Positions 55,301 to 63,356 are shown, counted from the first letter of the stretch. The stretch is DNA of 64,000 nt from Eubacterium uniforme (GCF_900167115.1 NZ_FUXZ01000002.1:62001-126000); one strand, 5' to 3'. Translations and numbers: made by a program. Notes: a model not told the origin generated them from the letters alone.

Positions 55301-58300
55301 ATAAAGATAGAAATAATAAAGTATTTAAATATGAATACGATAAGGATAATAATCTAACTAAAAAGATTAATCCTAATAATGATGAAATAACATATGAAAG
55401 AAATAAATTATCACAAATATCAAAAATAACTGACGAGAATGGAGAAACAAGCTCGTTTATTTATGATGCAAATGGAAATGTTAAGAAGAAGATTGATTCA
55501 AAGGGTAATGAGGAATGTTATAAATATAATTTTAATGGTGAAATTGAAGAAATAATAGATAAAGAAGGTGTTAAGACAAGTTTAGAAAGAGACTATAAAG
55601 GTAACATCACAAAGATAACTGATGGTAACAAGAATGTTAATAAATATTATTATGATTCAGCTTCTAATTTAGTAAAGTCAATTGATGGTGAAGGTAATAC
55701 AACAACATATAAGTACGATAAGAATGGAAATCTAATAGAAAAGAATTCACCTGAAAAAATAAAATATACATATAAGTATGATTCTAATGATATGCTCATT
55801 GAAGAACTTGTTGAAGATAAAACAATAAATAAATATGAGTATGATAGTAATGGAAATGTCTCAAAAAGAATTACAGGTGAAGGTGCAGAATATTCATTTG
55901 AATATGATGGTGAAGGTAATGTTACTGGAGAGGTAGATCCATATGGAGATAAAATTGAATACAGATATGATTCTGATGGAAGAATTGTAGAAATAGTAGA
56001 TAAGAATGGAAATGTAAAAACTTGTGAGAGAGATAACAATGGAAACATTGTTTTATCTTCAGATACAAATGGTGTTCTTACTAAGTATGAGTATGATTCA
56101 TTAGGCAATTTGATAAAACAGATTGAAAATTATAATGAAAATACATATAAGGACGTTGGTAAGAAAACGTTAGATGATAATAAAAAAGAACAAGAAAAAA
56201 CCAGTTTAAATAAAAATATAAACAGGTCTATTTCTGGTACAAAAAATAATAGTTCAAATTCTTATAAAATTAATAAATTAAAGACAGTAAATGTTGATGT
56301 TAAAATAAGTAAATTAAGTGATAAAAAATTACTTAAGATTCTTGGAATTTCAAACATAAAAAAATCAAATAACAAAAAACTAAAAAAGAGTTCGGAAAAG
56401 ATTAGTAATAAGTTAAATAAATATATTGATGACAAGATTGATAAGCAGATAAGAAAAAATATTTTAAAGAACAACAAAAAGAATAAATCATATGAAATTG
56501 TTTCAAATGGTATATATGTTAAGGGTTATTCTAAAGCAATGAGTAACCTTAGTTGTCGTGCTTTAAATATAATTGATAAAGCTTATATTAATAATTTAAA
56601 TAAGAAGTTTAAAAAATCTAAAAATTTTAGATCTCAATTAATTGCTCCAAAAAATAAAGTTAAGAAAAAAACTCATAAGATAAGTGTAACTGTTTTGGTA
56701 AATGATGAGGAAGAAGCTTCGGATGATAGTGGTTCTAATTTATTAAATGGATTTTCATCATTTGAATATTCAAAGAGTAAATTGAATATGGATGGAAAAG
56801 CAGATTTAGATGATGATTTGAAGAAGAATAATAATTCTTTAAAATCTTATGAAGAACTTAAAAAAGAAAATTTAGATGAAAATGTTGTAACAACATATAA
56901 ATATGATAAGGTTGGAAATCTTCTTGAAGAAGATAGATGTGGAAATGTAACAACATATGAATATGATAAGAATTATAATGTATCATCAAAGGTTGATGCT
57001 AATGGAGTAAAGACTGTTTATAAGTATGATAAAAATGATAGATTAATAAAGAGTTATAATTCTGATAATGGCGGAGATTATGTAAGTTTATCATATGATA
57101 ATAATGGTAATGTAATTAAGGTTACTAAAAAAGATAGAAAAAATGATAAAACTTCAACAGAAGAATATAACTATGATAATAACAATAATGTTATATCTAA
57201 AAAAGATGCATTAAATAATGAATTTAGTATTAGTTATGATAAGGATGGTAAAGTATCAAAGACTGTTGATGCAACAGGAAAGAAAACAACATATTCATAT
57301 AATTCTATTGGTAATGTAACTAAGAAAGAAATTACTGATGGAAATAATACATTAACTAATAAATATGGATATAACAAAGATGGAGTTCTTACTTCGTATG
57401 AAAATGATACTAATAAAACATCATATGAGTTAGATTTACTGAATAGAATTACAAAAGTTACTGATGAAGTTAAAACAGATGCAGAAAGTAATGAAGTAAA
57501 AGATGTTATTGATTATGAGTATAGTAAACTTGATAAAATTTCAAAGATAACAAATAATGAGGGCAATTATACTTTATATGATTATGACAATGTTGGTAAC
57601 ATTAAACATATTGAATCAAAAACTGATGATAATGTTGAAAACATTAATTATTCTTATGATAACTTAAATAGAGTTATTTCTAAAAATATTGCAGATAGCG
57701 TAAATGTTAAGTATACATATGATGAGAATAATAAAGTTACAAGCATTTGGAAGAATGATGAGTGTAAACATTTATACACTAGAGATGCAAATGGTAATGT
57801 TTTAACTGATAATGATAAAGAATACACTTATGATGATTCTAATAGATTAAAAACATATGTAAGTAAAAATGAAAATATTAAATATGATTACGATGGATTT
57901 GGAAATTTAGTAGAAGAAAATGACAGTTTAAATAATATAAAGACTAACTATGAATATAATGAAGCTAATGAACTTATAAAGAAAACTGTTTCAGCAAATA
58001 GTTCAAATGATATCGTAACATATGAGTATGATAACAACGGTAATAGAATAAGCGTAAAAGATAAGAACGGAATAAAGACATTTGCTTATAATTTATATGA
58101 TAAAGTCGAAAATGTTGCTTATCAAAACAATAATAATGAAAAACAGTATGATATTAATTATAATTATGATGCTTTAGAAAATCTAATTTCTGAAGAAAGC
58201 ATAGATTTAATTAATGATAAAACTATTAAAAGAGAATATACTGTTGAAAGTATGTCTGGTCTTGGAAGTGTTTTATTTGAAACAAGAAAAGAGACTGGAG

Positions 58301-59580
58301 TAGATGAAAAGCATATCAGTAATGTATATGATGAATCAGGAAAAGTAACTGAAAGAATAGATGATAAATCATATGCGGTTATTGAAGATGTACTTGGAAG
58401 TATAGAAGAATTTATAAATGTTAATGATAAAGAAGATACAAGTAATGTATCATATTCACCATGGGGTGATGTAAAAGATATAGCAAATAATAATCTTGCG
58501 GTTATGGATTTAGTATCATATACAGGTTATGGTTATAATGCTTTATCAAATCTATACTCAGCAGTAAACAGAATTTATGATGTTACAACAAGAAGCTATA
58601 TGCAAAGAGATAAAGGACAGCCTAAGGTTATTAGACCTTCATCTTTTGAAACATACGCTTATGTTGAAAATAATCCAGTAAATCATGTTGATCCATATGG
58701 ATTAAGCATTTTATCAAAGGTTGGTTCATGGGTAAGTGATACAGCTGATGCATTTGTTAGTACAGTAAAGAATGCTGCAGGTGCTGTAAAAGATGCAGTA
58801 GTTGATGCAGCAGAAGGAATAAAAGATGCAGTAGTTGATGCGGCACATGAATTAGTGACGGATATTAAGAATGTTTTAAAAATAGATTCTAGGATATTTA
58901 AGTCTGGAATACAGGCAGGTGTAGGTGCTGCTTTTGCTGTTGGAATGGGATTTGGTATACCGGCGGCGATTGCTTGTGCGTTTGCTGCAGTTGCGGTGGG
59001 TGCTGTGCTTGGTGTAGGTGCTCATGCAGTAAAAACATTTGTAACAGGTGGTACGTATGATGATTTCCTATGTGGATTAGAAGATTCAATATATTCAGGC
59101 GCTGATTTTATGACAGCGTTGTTCATGACAACAGCAATGGCTGGATATGGTGAATGTAAGAAGATTGAGTATAATGAGGCAAATAAAGCATTTGAGGAGG
59201 CTAAAGAGGCATCGAAAGGGGCAGGTGCTGGTGAGGGTGGAAGTAAATCAATAAATGATTTGACACCAAATCAAGGTTATGCATCGTTTAAAGATTTGAA
59301 AAAGTCTATAGGAAGTGCAGGAGAAGGAAATGATTGGCATCATATTGTAGAACAATCACAAATTAAAAAATCTGGGTTTAGCTCTGAACAGATTCATAAT
59401 ACAAATAATATAATAGCAGTTGACCATGCGACACACATGAAAATAACAGGATATTATAATACCAAGAGTTTTCGATTTACTGGTGGATTATCAGTTAGAG
59501 ATTGGCTAGCTGGTCAAAGCTATGAGACACAATATAATTTTGGATTAGATGTATTAAGAAAGTTTGGGGTGATTGAGTGA
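49369..59580 (+). CDS. Giant secreted RHS-repeat polymorphic toxin
   Basis: About 3,403 residues. Signal peptide (KRAISLTLVASLISTNIDVAAA); right-handed beta-helix-like region with GGIYA-type repeats (about 60-400); SpaA-like beta domain (500-582); acidic linker (615-657); PKD domain with TWDFGDGSE (660-734); a CNA-B-like domain (738-813); an RHS N-terminal segment with ADPVDLLTGSFTYDY (about 1170); two blocks of YD repeats (about 1390-2257 and 2505-3020) split by a lysine/asparagine-rich insert; core end PVNHVDPYGL near 3100; then a variable tip of 290 residues with a hydrophobic helix pair and the WHH/HNH-type nuclease motif NDWHHIVEQ. It probably delivers this tip into rival cells. Start: ATG 49369 gives the best signal peptide; in-frame ATG 49339 and GTG 49330 are possible. 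Confidence 0.9.
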   Translation: MNKYVKKALKRAISLTLVASLISTNIDVAAASEKPEGLVSFNGNFFDTFEEAVTEANDSALTSVTICLYGDVEVSDCIKLKNKEYIIKGVESALDEDGEGGHTKIKYNITNEDEKKDYPIFEMDGSKVEFDSVSICGKGLDKNNKMYGDVIEANKSYINLYNSTIMDFMSNKSIINMKDSSINMDKISGISGNVFDGYGCIHGEGTSRIKDGSIDNNNGGKAGGIYAEGPIYLEDTNVFGNKGSEAGGIYAKDSLYTKGVTVYKNSNSSYNEGGGITIDSKNDSELINTRIANNNSYTYYGGLRILGSGTVDLFGVKFFDNLGKFSVGAIDLENKDATLTFRNKGRYDSVFGSVECDRNEIGHQADDETIRNNGTIVCDDVYIHNDRGNEFGTIKIRDNGNFILGRDAEINDTIVLEKDSSILKIKDNLQYHNEINPIRVKYSNNLGMSLPKTVAYIDGSNKEELGYDVLSKKIIYVDDERIPDSAYLEYRDGKIELSSDVKKIKIKAKNKKGEAVKGVSFELYLVKSIEYDDNGEVKSCKSTKLNRTESTDNNGEVLLSGFGAGKYRLVTVGTPSEYSSGDTKDVFFDLLDNDKNLEVIIANRDYSPTAVIRGFINDDNEDSDDEDDDEEENNQNTGTETQEDEQQQGDVLDSKNGKESKINENICFNAGDSSDDEGIVSFTWDFGDGSEQESGKIVNHRYQKAGTYTVNLIITDSKGQKSVASTKLKVSGVRNGESSVNLYFYDSQSLGGVKDLNVYIYDENGNQVYAKAQKTDVNGKLNIALKPGKYSLKASNSMYPTRMKNFIVSDSTDISMPINSKTAAESKIELHDLTYDEMVEAGIDVNNIGNVSFAGFKIELDFDTEYEYDSDKNNRKREDLEYIVYYNHSAQKWEVNGKKAKEIEAVELDPDHVLIYDSGFKWEKEIFEVKLLTINNSKTDTIKNAYAKIDFNDKVTYAAMDEESENQNFDVKKVDDVKPGEVAVTSWYLRGENEGDAEIGVETYGDFCSDGNEPQPFSSYAHIKKDIHIVNVKDFKFEVKCDKYAYSDEEYKVELRVRNQSGRKLRNFTLYNSSRMQVSADYLTELEKGEDDVFVKSLSSYGSVSLTFRTKFKSAYTEEQLKYELLRLIFTIYDGFSSDIPADVEISKSDVVSACDYAGIDYDSLPKPKAADPVDLLTGSFTYDYKDLELLGKESLTYERYYNSNDNLNEKFVFDENDDTKTIKNHLSEGWSDNYSYAIEKMYVDENKEELELIDFSEKTDDENTSDQNNDKEELSSESATNGEMICMTLPKGERVYFSAPKNSEEDNANESESTYEIDDIKYVQYISRKGSNFTLYETENKYVVISNFGKTYVFNHKGQIECIKKSNENIIDELKVAESEENTYNDFNDNEVVFTYDDCYLKKVKSVAGELKFNYDLAGKIIDVTGNDNYIVRLSYDKGNLKKITDADGGVTEYTYYDNNLLKSIKSPDKIKLFENTYDDYGRVIKQVVDEKEVYTFTYENKFEDVNTSANMTNTVTGPNGYIKKIVTDNDGRTVSETENGKESSYTYNDNNLLFTKTDADGNVTKYYYDDNGHNNKIKYADGLFEKFEYDAKGRLLSKTGKSKVTEYYNYDKYGNLTSYTNGVGETALYEYDKNGNLILMTDYMGAQSKFSYDKKGNVLSYVDAQNNTISFTYDDRGLIESKKNPDGNSEEYEYSKAGKLLSVTDYSGNKETYDLSDAGVKLGITDKRGNKTSIFYDERDRKNGVKTAEGRETKYAYDSANNIEKITDALGYSLNYEYDSDGNVTKYTDNAGNEYVYSYNNDGSVKSYIDPLNNKYNYFYDTNGNLKKSENPDGSSEKYDYDALGNVIKITDANGNEEKYERNNLGLVTKFTDKNGHETSYEYNAFGKVSVITNPNGEKLLCSYDTLGYLSSVKREDGSLKKYEYDTLGRVSGLTNYNGDKTSYEYDEIGNVKKIIYPDGSNDEFSYDENSNLTEYKDRNNKVFKYEYDKDNNLTKKINPNNDEITYERNKLSQISKITDENGETSSFIYDANGNVKKKIDSKGNEECYKYNFNGEIEEIIDKEGVKTSLERDYKGNITKITDGNKNVNKYYYDSASNLVKSIDGEGNTTTYKYDKNGNLIEKNSPEKIKYTYKYDSNDMLIEELVEDKTINKYEYDSNGNVSKRITGEGAEYSFEYDGEGNVTGEVDPYGDKIEYRYDSDGRIVEIVDKNGNVKTCERDNNGNIVLSSDTNGVLTKYEYDSLGNLIKQIENYNENTYKDVGKKTLDDNKKEQEKTSLNKNINRSISGTKNNSSNSYKINKLKTVNVDVKISKLSDKKLLKILGISNIKKSNNKKLKKSSEKISNKLNKYIDDKIDKQIRKNILKNNKKNKSYEIVSNGIYVKGYSKAMSNLSCRALNIIDKAYINNLNKKFKKSKNFRSQLIAPKNKVKKKTHKISVTVLVNDEEEASDDSGSNLLNGFSSFEYSKSKLNMDGKADLDDDLKKNNNSLKSYEELKKENLDENVVTTYKYDKVGNLLEEDRCGNVTTYEYDKNYNVSSKVDANGVKTVYKYDKNDRLIKSYNSDNGGDYVSLSYDNNGNVIKVTKKDRKNDKTSTEEYNYDNNNNVISKKDALNNEFSISYDKDGKVSKTVDATGKKTTYSYNSIGNVTKKEITDGNNTLTNKYGYNKDGVLTSYENDTNKTSYELDLLNRITKVTDEVKTDAESNEVKDVIDYEYSKLDKISKITNNEGNYTLYDYDNVGNIKHIESKTDDNVENINYSYDNLNRVISKNIADSVNVKYTYDENNKVTSIWKNDECKHLYTRDANGNVLTDNDKEYTYDDSNRLKTYVSKNENIKYDYDGFGNLVEENDSLNNIKTNYEYNEANELIKKTVSANSSNDIVTYEYDNNGNRISVKDKNGIKTFAYNLYDKVENVAYQNNNNEKQYDINYNYDALENLISEESIDLINDKTIKREYTVESMSGLGSVLFETRKETGVDEKHISNVYDESGKVTERIDDKSYAVIEDVLGSIEEFINVNDKEDTSNVSYSPWGDVKDIANNNLAVMDLVSYTGYGYNALSNLYSAVNRIYDVTTRSYMQRDKGQPKVIRPSSFETYAYVENNPVNHVDPYGLSILSKVGSWVSDTADAFVSTVKNAAGAVKDAVVDAAEGIKDAVVDAAHELVTDIKNVLKIDSRIFKSGIQAGVGAAFAVGMGFGIPAAIACAFAAVAVGAVLGVGAHAVKTFVTGGTYDDFLCGLEDSIYSGADFMTALFMTTAMAGYGECKKIEYNEANKAFEEAKEASKGAGAGEGGSKSINDLTPNQGYASFKDLKKSIGSAGEGNDWHHIVEQSQIKKSGFSSEQIHNTNNIIAVDHATHMKITGYYNTKSFRFTGGLSVRDWLAGQSYETQYNFGLDVLRKFGVIE

Positions 59581-59951
59581 AAAAATATACAGTTGATGAG
59601 ATTGTAAATATATATGAAAAATCTGGAAGATTAATGTATGATGCAACCTTATCAGGCGATTATAAAACAAATAACAAAGAAGGAAAAAGATTAATAAAGC
59701 TTTTTAAAATGTTTGAGGTTGATACTGATTTTGGTTATAAATGCATTATGAAATTATTTGAAAGCGATAATGTTGTTATAGTGACTGAAGCGGCATCTTA
59801 TTGTCTTGCGTTAAATTATAATACTGAATACGCTGTTTCGGTATTAGAAAAAATAGCCAATGATTCAGAGAGTGGTATATTTGGTTTTAATGCAGAGATG
59901 ATAATAAAAGAGTGGAAGAAAAATGGTTTTCTAAAATTGTATCAAAAATAA
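59577..59951 (+). CDS. Immunity protein, DUF2019-like
   Basis: 124 residues, GTG start overlapping the RHS stop (GTGA), so the toxin and this gene are translated together. Helical, with a HEAT-like look; the end SGIFGFNAEMIIKEWKKNGF resembles the DUF2019 family, found as immunity proteins beside polymorphic toxins. It should bind and block the WHH-type nuclease tip of the RHS protein. The specificity is inferred from position. Confidence 0.8.
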   Translation: MKKYTVDEIVNIYEKSGRLMYDATLSGDYKTNNKEGKRLIKLFKMFEVDTDFGYKCIMKLFESDNVVIVTEAASYCLALNYNTEYAVSVLEKIANDSESGIFGFNAEMIIKEWKKNGFLKLYQK

Positions 59952-59981
59952 CAGCAGTTGAAAGTATTATAGAGACTGGAG

Positions 59982-60506
59982 GTGGCTGTCATCAAGAATA
60001 ATAGAATATTGAAGTGTCTGCTGATGATGGTTGTCAGTCTGCTTCTGGTACTGGGAGTTTCGATAGGGGTATCGGCAAGCAGTGGTTATGATAGGCAAGA
60101 AGCGGATGCTTGTATAACCATAAGTGGGAGACTCTCTGTCAAGACCAGCTATGGAAAGTCAAGTCCGAATTTGACAAAACCTAAGGGTTGGAAAGTTGGC
60201 GATCCGATTGATAATCTTACAAGAACAGGTAAAGAACCATCATGGAGTACTGTAAGGGCGAGGTATTGGAAAAATAAAGCTTATTACTATGCTGATGATT
60301 ATTTGGATACGGATTTGATACGTATGCGTAAAGGACGAGCACCATTACATAGCAAGTATAATGTGCCAATGGAGCTGCATCATAAAAATGGAAGAAATAT
60401 AGCAAATCCACATAGTATAGAAAATTTGCAAGAAGTTTGGCCTTGGGAACATGATTTAATCGATGAATTCAGACACTATACAGGTCCGAAACCGGAGGGA
60501 TATTAG
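59982..60506 (+). CDS. Small secreted-type HNH nuclease toxin
   Basis: Up to 174 residues: a hydrophobic signal-type N-terminus (LLMMVVSLLLVLGVSIGVSAS), a middle region with KPKGWKVGDPIDNLTRTGK, and a C-terminal HNH/LHH-like nuclease motif ELHHKNGRNIANPHSIENLQ. The middle and end look like an RHS tip, but here it has its own leader. The start is unclear: GTG 59982 overlaps GGAGG (59978-59982), so initiation may be at TTG 60009 or a later ATG. Immunity gene follows one base after the stop. The same middle region is found again at 63357-63590. Confidence 0.7.
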   Translation: MAVIKNNRILKCLLMMVVSLLLVLGVSIGVSASSGYDRQEADACITISGRLSVKTSYGKSSPNLTKPKGWKVGDPIDNLTRTGKEPSWSTVRARYWKNKAYYYADDYLDTDLIRMRKGRAPLHSKYNVPMELHHKNGRNIANPHSIENLQEVWPWEHDLIDEFRHYTGPKPEGY

Positions 60507-60507
60507 G

Positions 60508-60975
60508 ATGAACAAAAAATTACCAGCATGGTTTGGAACAAAAAGATTATATAACGAAAATTTTGAAAATCATGAATGTGCGATCATATTGTGGGAAGTA
60601 CTACCTATTCATAATAGACAACGATTAAAGGTTAGATTCATAAACTCTAATTCCAAAAACCGTCAGGGAATACGAATTGCCATAGATGTTGGAAAAGGAA
60701 ATCTGACAATAAATGGAGAGTTGGGAACAGAATTTGTATTATGGGAAGACACATGTCCTAAAGAATGTGAAGTAGAGTGTTTATCTGATGAAGGATATTT
60801 AAGCGTTTACAATATATTTGAGAGGAATGAACAGGGAATAATGAGAAGAAATTCTCAAATGGCATATAGTGGAATGATTCTTGAACAAAAAGGGAATATC
60901 TATAGGTATTATTGTAATGACACTGGTAAAAATACTGATTTTGATAAACTGGTATTTGAAATAGAATTACTTTAA
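60508..60975 (+). CDS. Probable immunity protein for the HNH toxin
   Basis: 155 residues starting MNKKLPAWFGTKRLYNENF, GGAGG at 60495-60499 inside the end of the toxin gene. One base separates it from the toxin stop. No signal peptide, no membrane segment, mixed alpha/beta look. I do not recognise a family; immunity role is inferred from the toxin-immunity order. A longer frame from 60463 lies inside the toxin gene. Confidence 0.75.
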   Translation: MNKKLPAWFGTKRLYNENFENHECAIILWEVLPIHNRQRLKVRFINSNSKNRQGIRIAIDVGKGNLTINGELGTEFVLWEDTCPKECEVECLSDEGYLSVYNIFERNEQGIMRRNSQMAYSGMILEQKGNIYRYYCNDTGKNTDFDKLVFEIELL

Positions 60976-61050
60976 ATGGCGCTACAAACAAGCCTCCCCA
61001 CAGGCAGACTTGAAAATATAAGATTTAGTATAATTACAACCTGATACATT

Positions 61051-62229
61051 TTATACAAACTTTACCGGCTCATACGGCTTTCCGCTTTTAAGTATTGCGT
61101 ATACAACAGTTGTCAGTTTTCTTGATACTGCGCCGACAGCCACAAGGTGATGCTTACCTTGACTGCGTTTTTTTAGATAGTATTCATTGAATGGACTGCT
61201 ATGAAAAACACAACAACTTGCTGCGAGAAATAGTGTATGGCGAAGGTGGGAAGAACCACGTTTGGACATTCGGTTATGAGTAGAACAGTATTCTCCTGAT
61301 TGGCGAACGGTTGGATCGATGCCGGCATATGCAACAAGTGAAGAGGAGCTCTTAAATCTACGTATATCTCCGATCTCGGCGAGTATACAAGCGGCAGATA
61401 TAGGCGTGATGCTTGGTATTGTATGAAGGTAACAATCGAACTGATTGTAAAGGGATATGATCATTTCATCCAGTTCTTTGAGCTGTTCGTTAAGAAGTTT
61501 TAGTCGTTCTAATAGCATTTTTAGCTGGAAGGCAAATGCTTCCTGTGCTATTTTTATTCCGAAGGTATTCATGGCAGCGTCTTTTATTTCAATGGCTTTA
61601 TTGAGAGAAAATCTGTTATGACTATTCTTTAGAAGTATGGCGTGAAGTTCATCAAGAGAGGCATTTGCTATATTCTCTGGCAGGAGATATTTGCTTAGAA
61701 GTGCCATAGATGAACTTCCCCATATTTCACAAAAGAGATGTTCATATTCTGGAAAGATTTGTTCCAGTATAGTGTGTATTCTCAGTTTTATTTCGGTTCT
61801 TGCTGACATCATAGCTTCTCTGTAACGACAAAGCTGCCTTAAGGAAAGGATGTCTTCATCAGCCAAGTCTGTTGTTGTAAATCTACCAAAACGAAGTACT
61901 TCGGCTATTAGAAATGAATCCTTGGAATCGTTTTTGACCTGTCTGATATAAAAGTTTCTAAAGCAATCTGATTGTATTGGATTAATAACATATATAGTGT
62001 ATTTTCGTTCTTTTAAAAATGAATAAATGGTATACCAATAGTGACCGGTTGCTTCCAGTCCGAAAACAAGATTATTTGATTTGGTGTTAGTTTGAATATA
62101 ATCAAGAAGCTTTACAGCTCCTTTATGAGTGCTCGGAAAACGAAGTGATCTGCATACTTGATTTCCGAATTGATCAACTATAGATGCTTCATGGTGGTTT
62201 TTGCCGATATCAATGCCGATATAATACAT
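61051..62229 (-). CDS. IS110-family DEDD transposase
   Basis: 392 residues, normal length. N-terminal RuvC-like DEDD domain: YIGIDIGKNHHEA, VFGLEATGHYW, and VKNDSKDSFLIAEVLRFGRF; C-terminal transposase-20 domain with YAGIDPTVRQSG and the catalytic serine segment KRGSSHLRHTLF. Cuts and joins through an RNA-guided mechanism known for this family. AGGAGACG lies before the ATG. No frameshift. Confidence 0.95.
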   Translation of the reverse strand: MYYIGIDIGKNHHEASIVDQFGNQVCRSLRFPSTHKGAVKLLDYIQTNTKSNNLVFGLEATGHYWYTIYSFLKERKYTIYVINPIQSDCFRNFYIRQVKNDSKDSFLIAEVLRFGRFTTTDLADEDILSLRQLCRYREAMMSARTEIKLRIHTILEQIFPEYEHLFCEIWGSSSMALLSKYLLPENIANASLDELHAILLKNSHNRFSLNKAIEIKDAAMNTFGIKIAQEAFAFQLKMLLERLKLLNEQLKELDEMIISLYNQFDCYLHTIPSITPISAACILAEIGDIRRFKSSSSLVAYAGIDPTVRQSGEYCSTHNRMSKRGSSHLRHTLFLAASCCVFHSSPFNEYYLKKRSQGKHHLVAVGAVSRKLTTVVYAILKSGKPYEPVKFV

Positions 62230-62266
62230 AGAACGTCTCCTTTAAAAAATGGTTTTATATTTGATT

Positions 62267-62441
62267 AATAGATAGAATCCTGCTGCTCTTAGAGGTTACA
62301 ACCTAGTTCGAGATACGAAGTACAGATAGACTGCCGACATCCAGCTAATACGTAACATCCTGCAAAGAGAGAGGGAACAGTCTCACGGGAACGAGGTCAA
62401 ATAGAATGCCTCAAGGGTGGAGACGTACACCTCTATCTATT
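62267..62441 (-). ncRNA. Candidate bridge RNA of the IS110 element
   Basis: The 5' non-coding end of the IS (upstream of the transposase on the minus strand). AATAGATAGA at 62267-62276 pairs perfectly with TCTATCTATT at 62432-62441, enclosing about 175 bases, close to the 177-base bridge RNA of IS621. Inside, AGACTG (62328-62333) pairs with CAGTCT (62378-62383), and smaller hairpins are present. Structure and place fit a bridge RNA; the guide loops were not identified. Confidence 0.55.
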
Positions 62442-62514
62442 ACAGAATGATTATCCAATAGGACAGCAGATGAATCAATATAGATGATTCTGATCTACCT
62501 CTTTAGCATACTAG

Positions 62515-62862
62515 GGTGGAAGTGACGTTCCTAATCCATACGGTAAAAAAGGAGGGCCTGCTCATCAGAAAGTTATTGAATCAATTACTCCAAAAGAAAA
62601 GGGAAATTTCATTAGAAACGAGGTGAAATTCGATACAACTGGAGGAACTAAGGCATATAGATATGCCGATGCTGTTGAGTATAATAAAAATGGTGAAGTA
62701 GTAGCAATATATCAAGTTGGTAAAGTGAATAAAAATGGAACGGTTATATCAAGGGAATCTAAAGCAATTGAAGATATTATGAATTCAGATGATTATAATG
62801 GGGCACCAATATATTTTCTTCCGTATAATAGTGATATTGGTGAAATAATATTTGATTATTAG
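62515..62862 (+). pseudogene. Orphan RHS toxin tip (5' part lost)
   Basis: Reads GGSDVPNPYGKKGGPAHQ then a tip ending YNSDIGEIIFDY, 115 codons. The GSDVPNPYGKKGGPAHQ beginning is a common start of RHS/polymorphic toxin tips. There is no start codon before 62623, and the frame begins right after a stop next to the IS110 element, so it has lost its N-terminal RHS part. Toxin activity unknown. The gene at 62874 is its likely immunity partner. Confidence 0.8.
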
Positions 62863-62873
62863 GAGGTTTTTAA

Positions 62874-63347
62874 ATGTCAAAACAGATAAACTATTATATG
62901 GATAAGAATACTGAGAATGAATTTATAAATTATATTTATGATAATTCCTTTGTGTTTATAAATTGGTTTGACGGCACACTAGTTAATCCAAGTGAAGATA
63001 TCAGCCTGTTCTATTATATTACAAAAGAAGAGTATTTACCTTTTTTGAAGTTTAGAAACGATTCGGTTGATGTATTACACTGTTTGGTGATTGAATATAC
63101 ACGAAATAATATTATTGAAGATAAGAAAATTGTAACACGAGGTAGAATATATATTAGTGATGCGTATAAAGATAAACAGTATTCTGCTTATATGAAAGAT
63201 TTTGTAAAGAATTATAACACATTGAAAAATTGGATAAAAAAGCATGTTCCATATCAAAATTATAATAATATGGGCAAAATCTATAAGGAATACATATGTG
63301 ATAGTATGTTAACGTATTCAGAAAACAATTATCGTTTCCAAGCATAA
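62874..63347 (+). CDS. Probable immunity protein for the orphan tip
   Basis: 157 residues, starts MSKQINYYMDKNTENEF, TTAGGAGG RBS 11 bases after the tip's stop. No signal peptide or membrane segment; rich in aromatic and charged residues. Family not recognised. The order tip-then-small gene is the standard toxin-immunity layout, so I call it a probable orphan immunity gene. Confidence 0.7.
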   Translation: MSKQINYYMDKNTENEFINYIYDNSFVFINWFDGTLVNPSEDISLFYYITKEEYLPFLKFRNDSVDVLHCLVIEYTRNNIIEDKKIVTRGRIYISDAYKDKQYSAYMKDFVKNYNTLKNWIKKHVPYQNYNNMGKIYKEYICDSMLTYSENNYRFQA

Positions 63348-63356
63348 GCTATATAC

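Larger units (their letters stand above)
60985..62515 (-). mobile_element. IS110-family insertion sequence (ends approximate)
   Basis: One transposase with a short 3' side (about 75 bases) and a long 5' non-coding side (about 285 bases), typical of the IS110 group. It lies between an immunity gene and an orphan toxin tip whose frame begins at 62515, just after an in-frame stop. IS110 elements lack terminal inverted repeats, so I cannot fix the exact ends. Confidence 0.75.

Noticed and set aside
62281-62330. tRNA-like TTCGAGA segment
   Set aside because: No acceptor or anticodon arms form; it lies inside the IS110 5' non-coding region.
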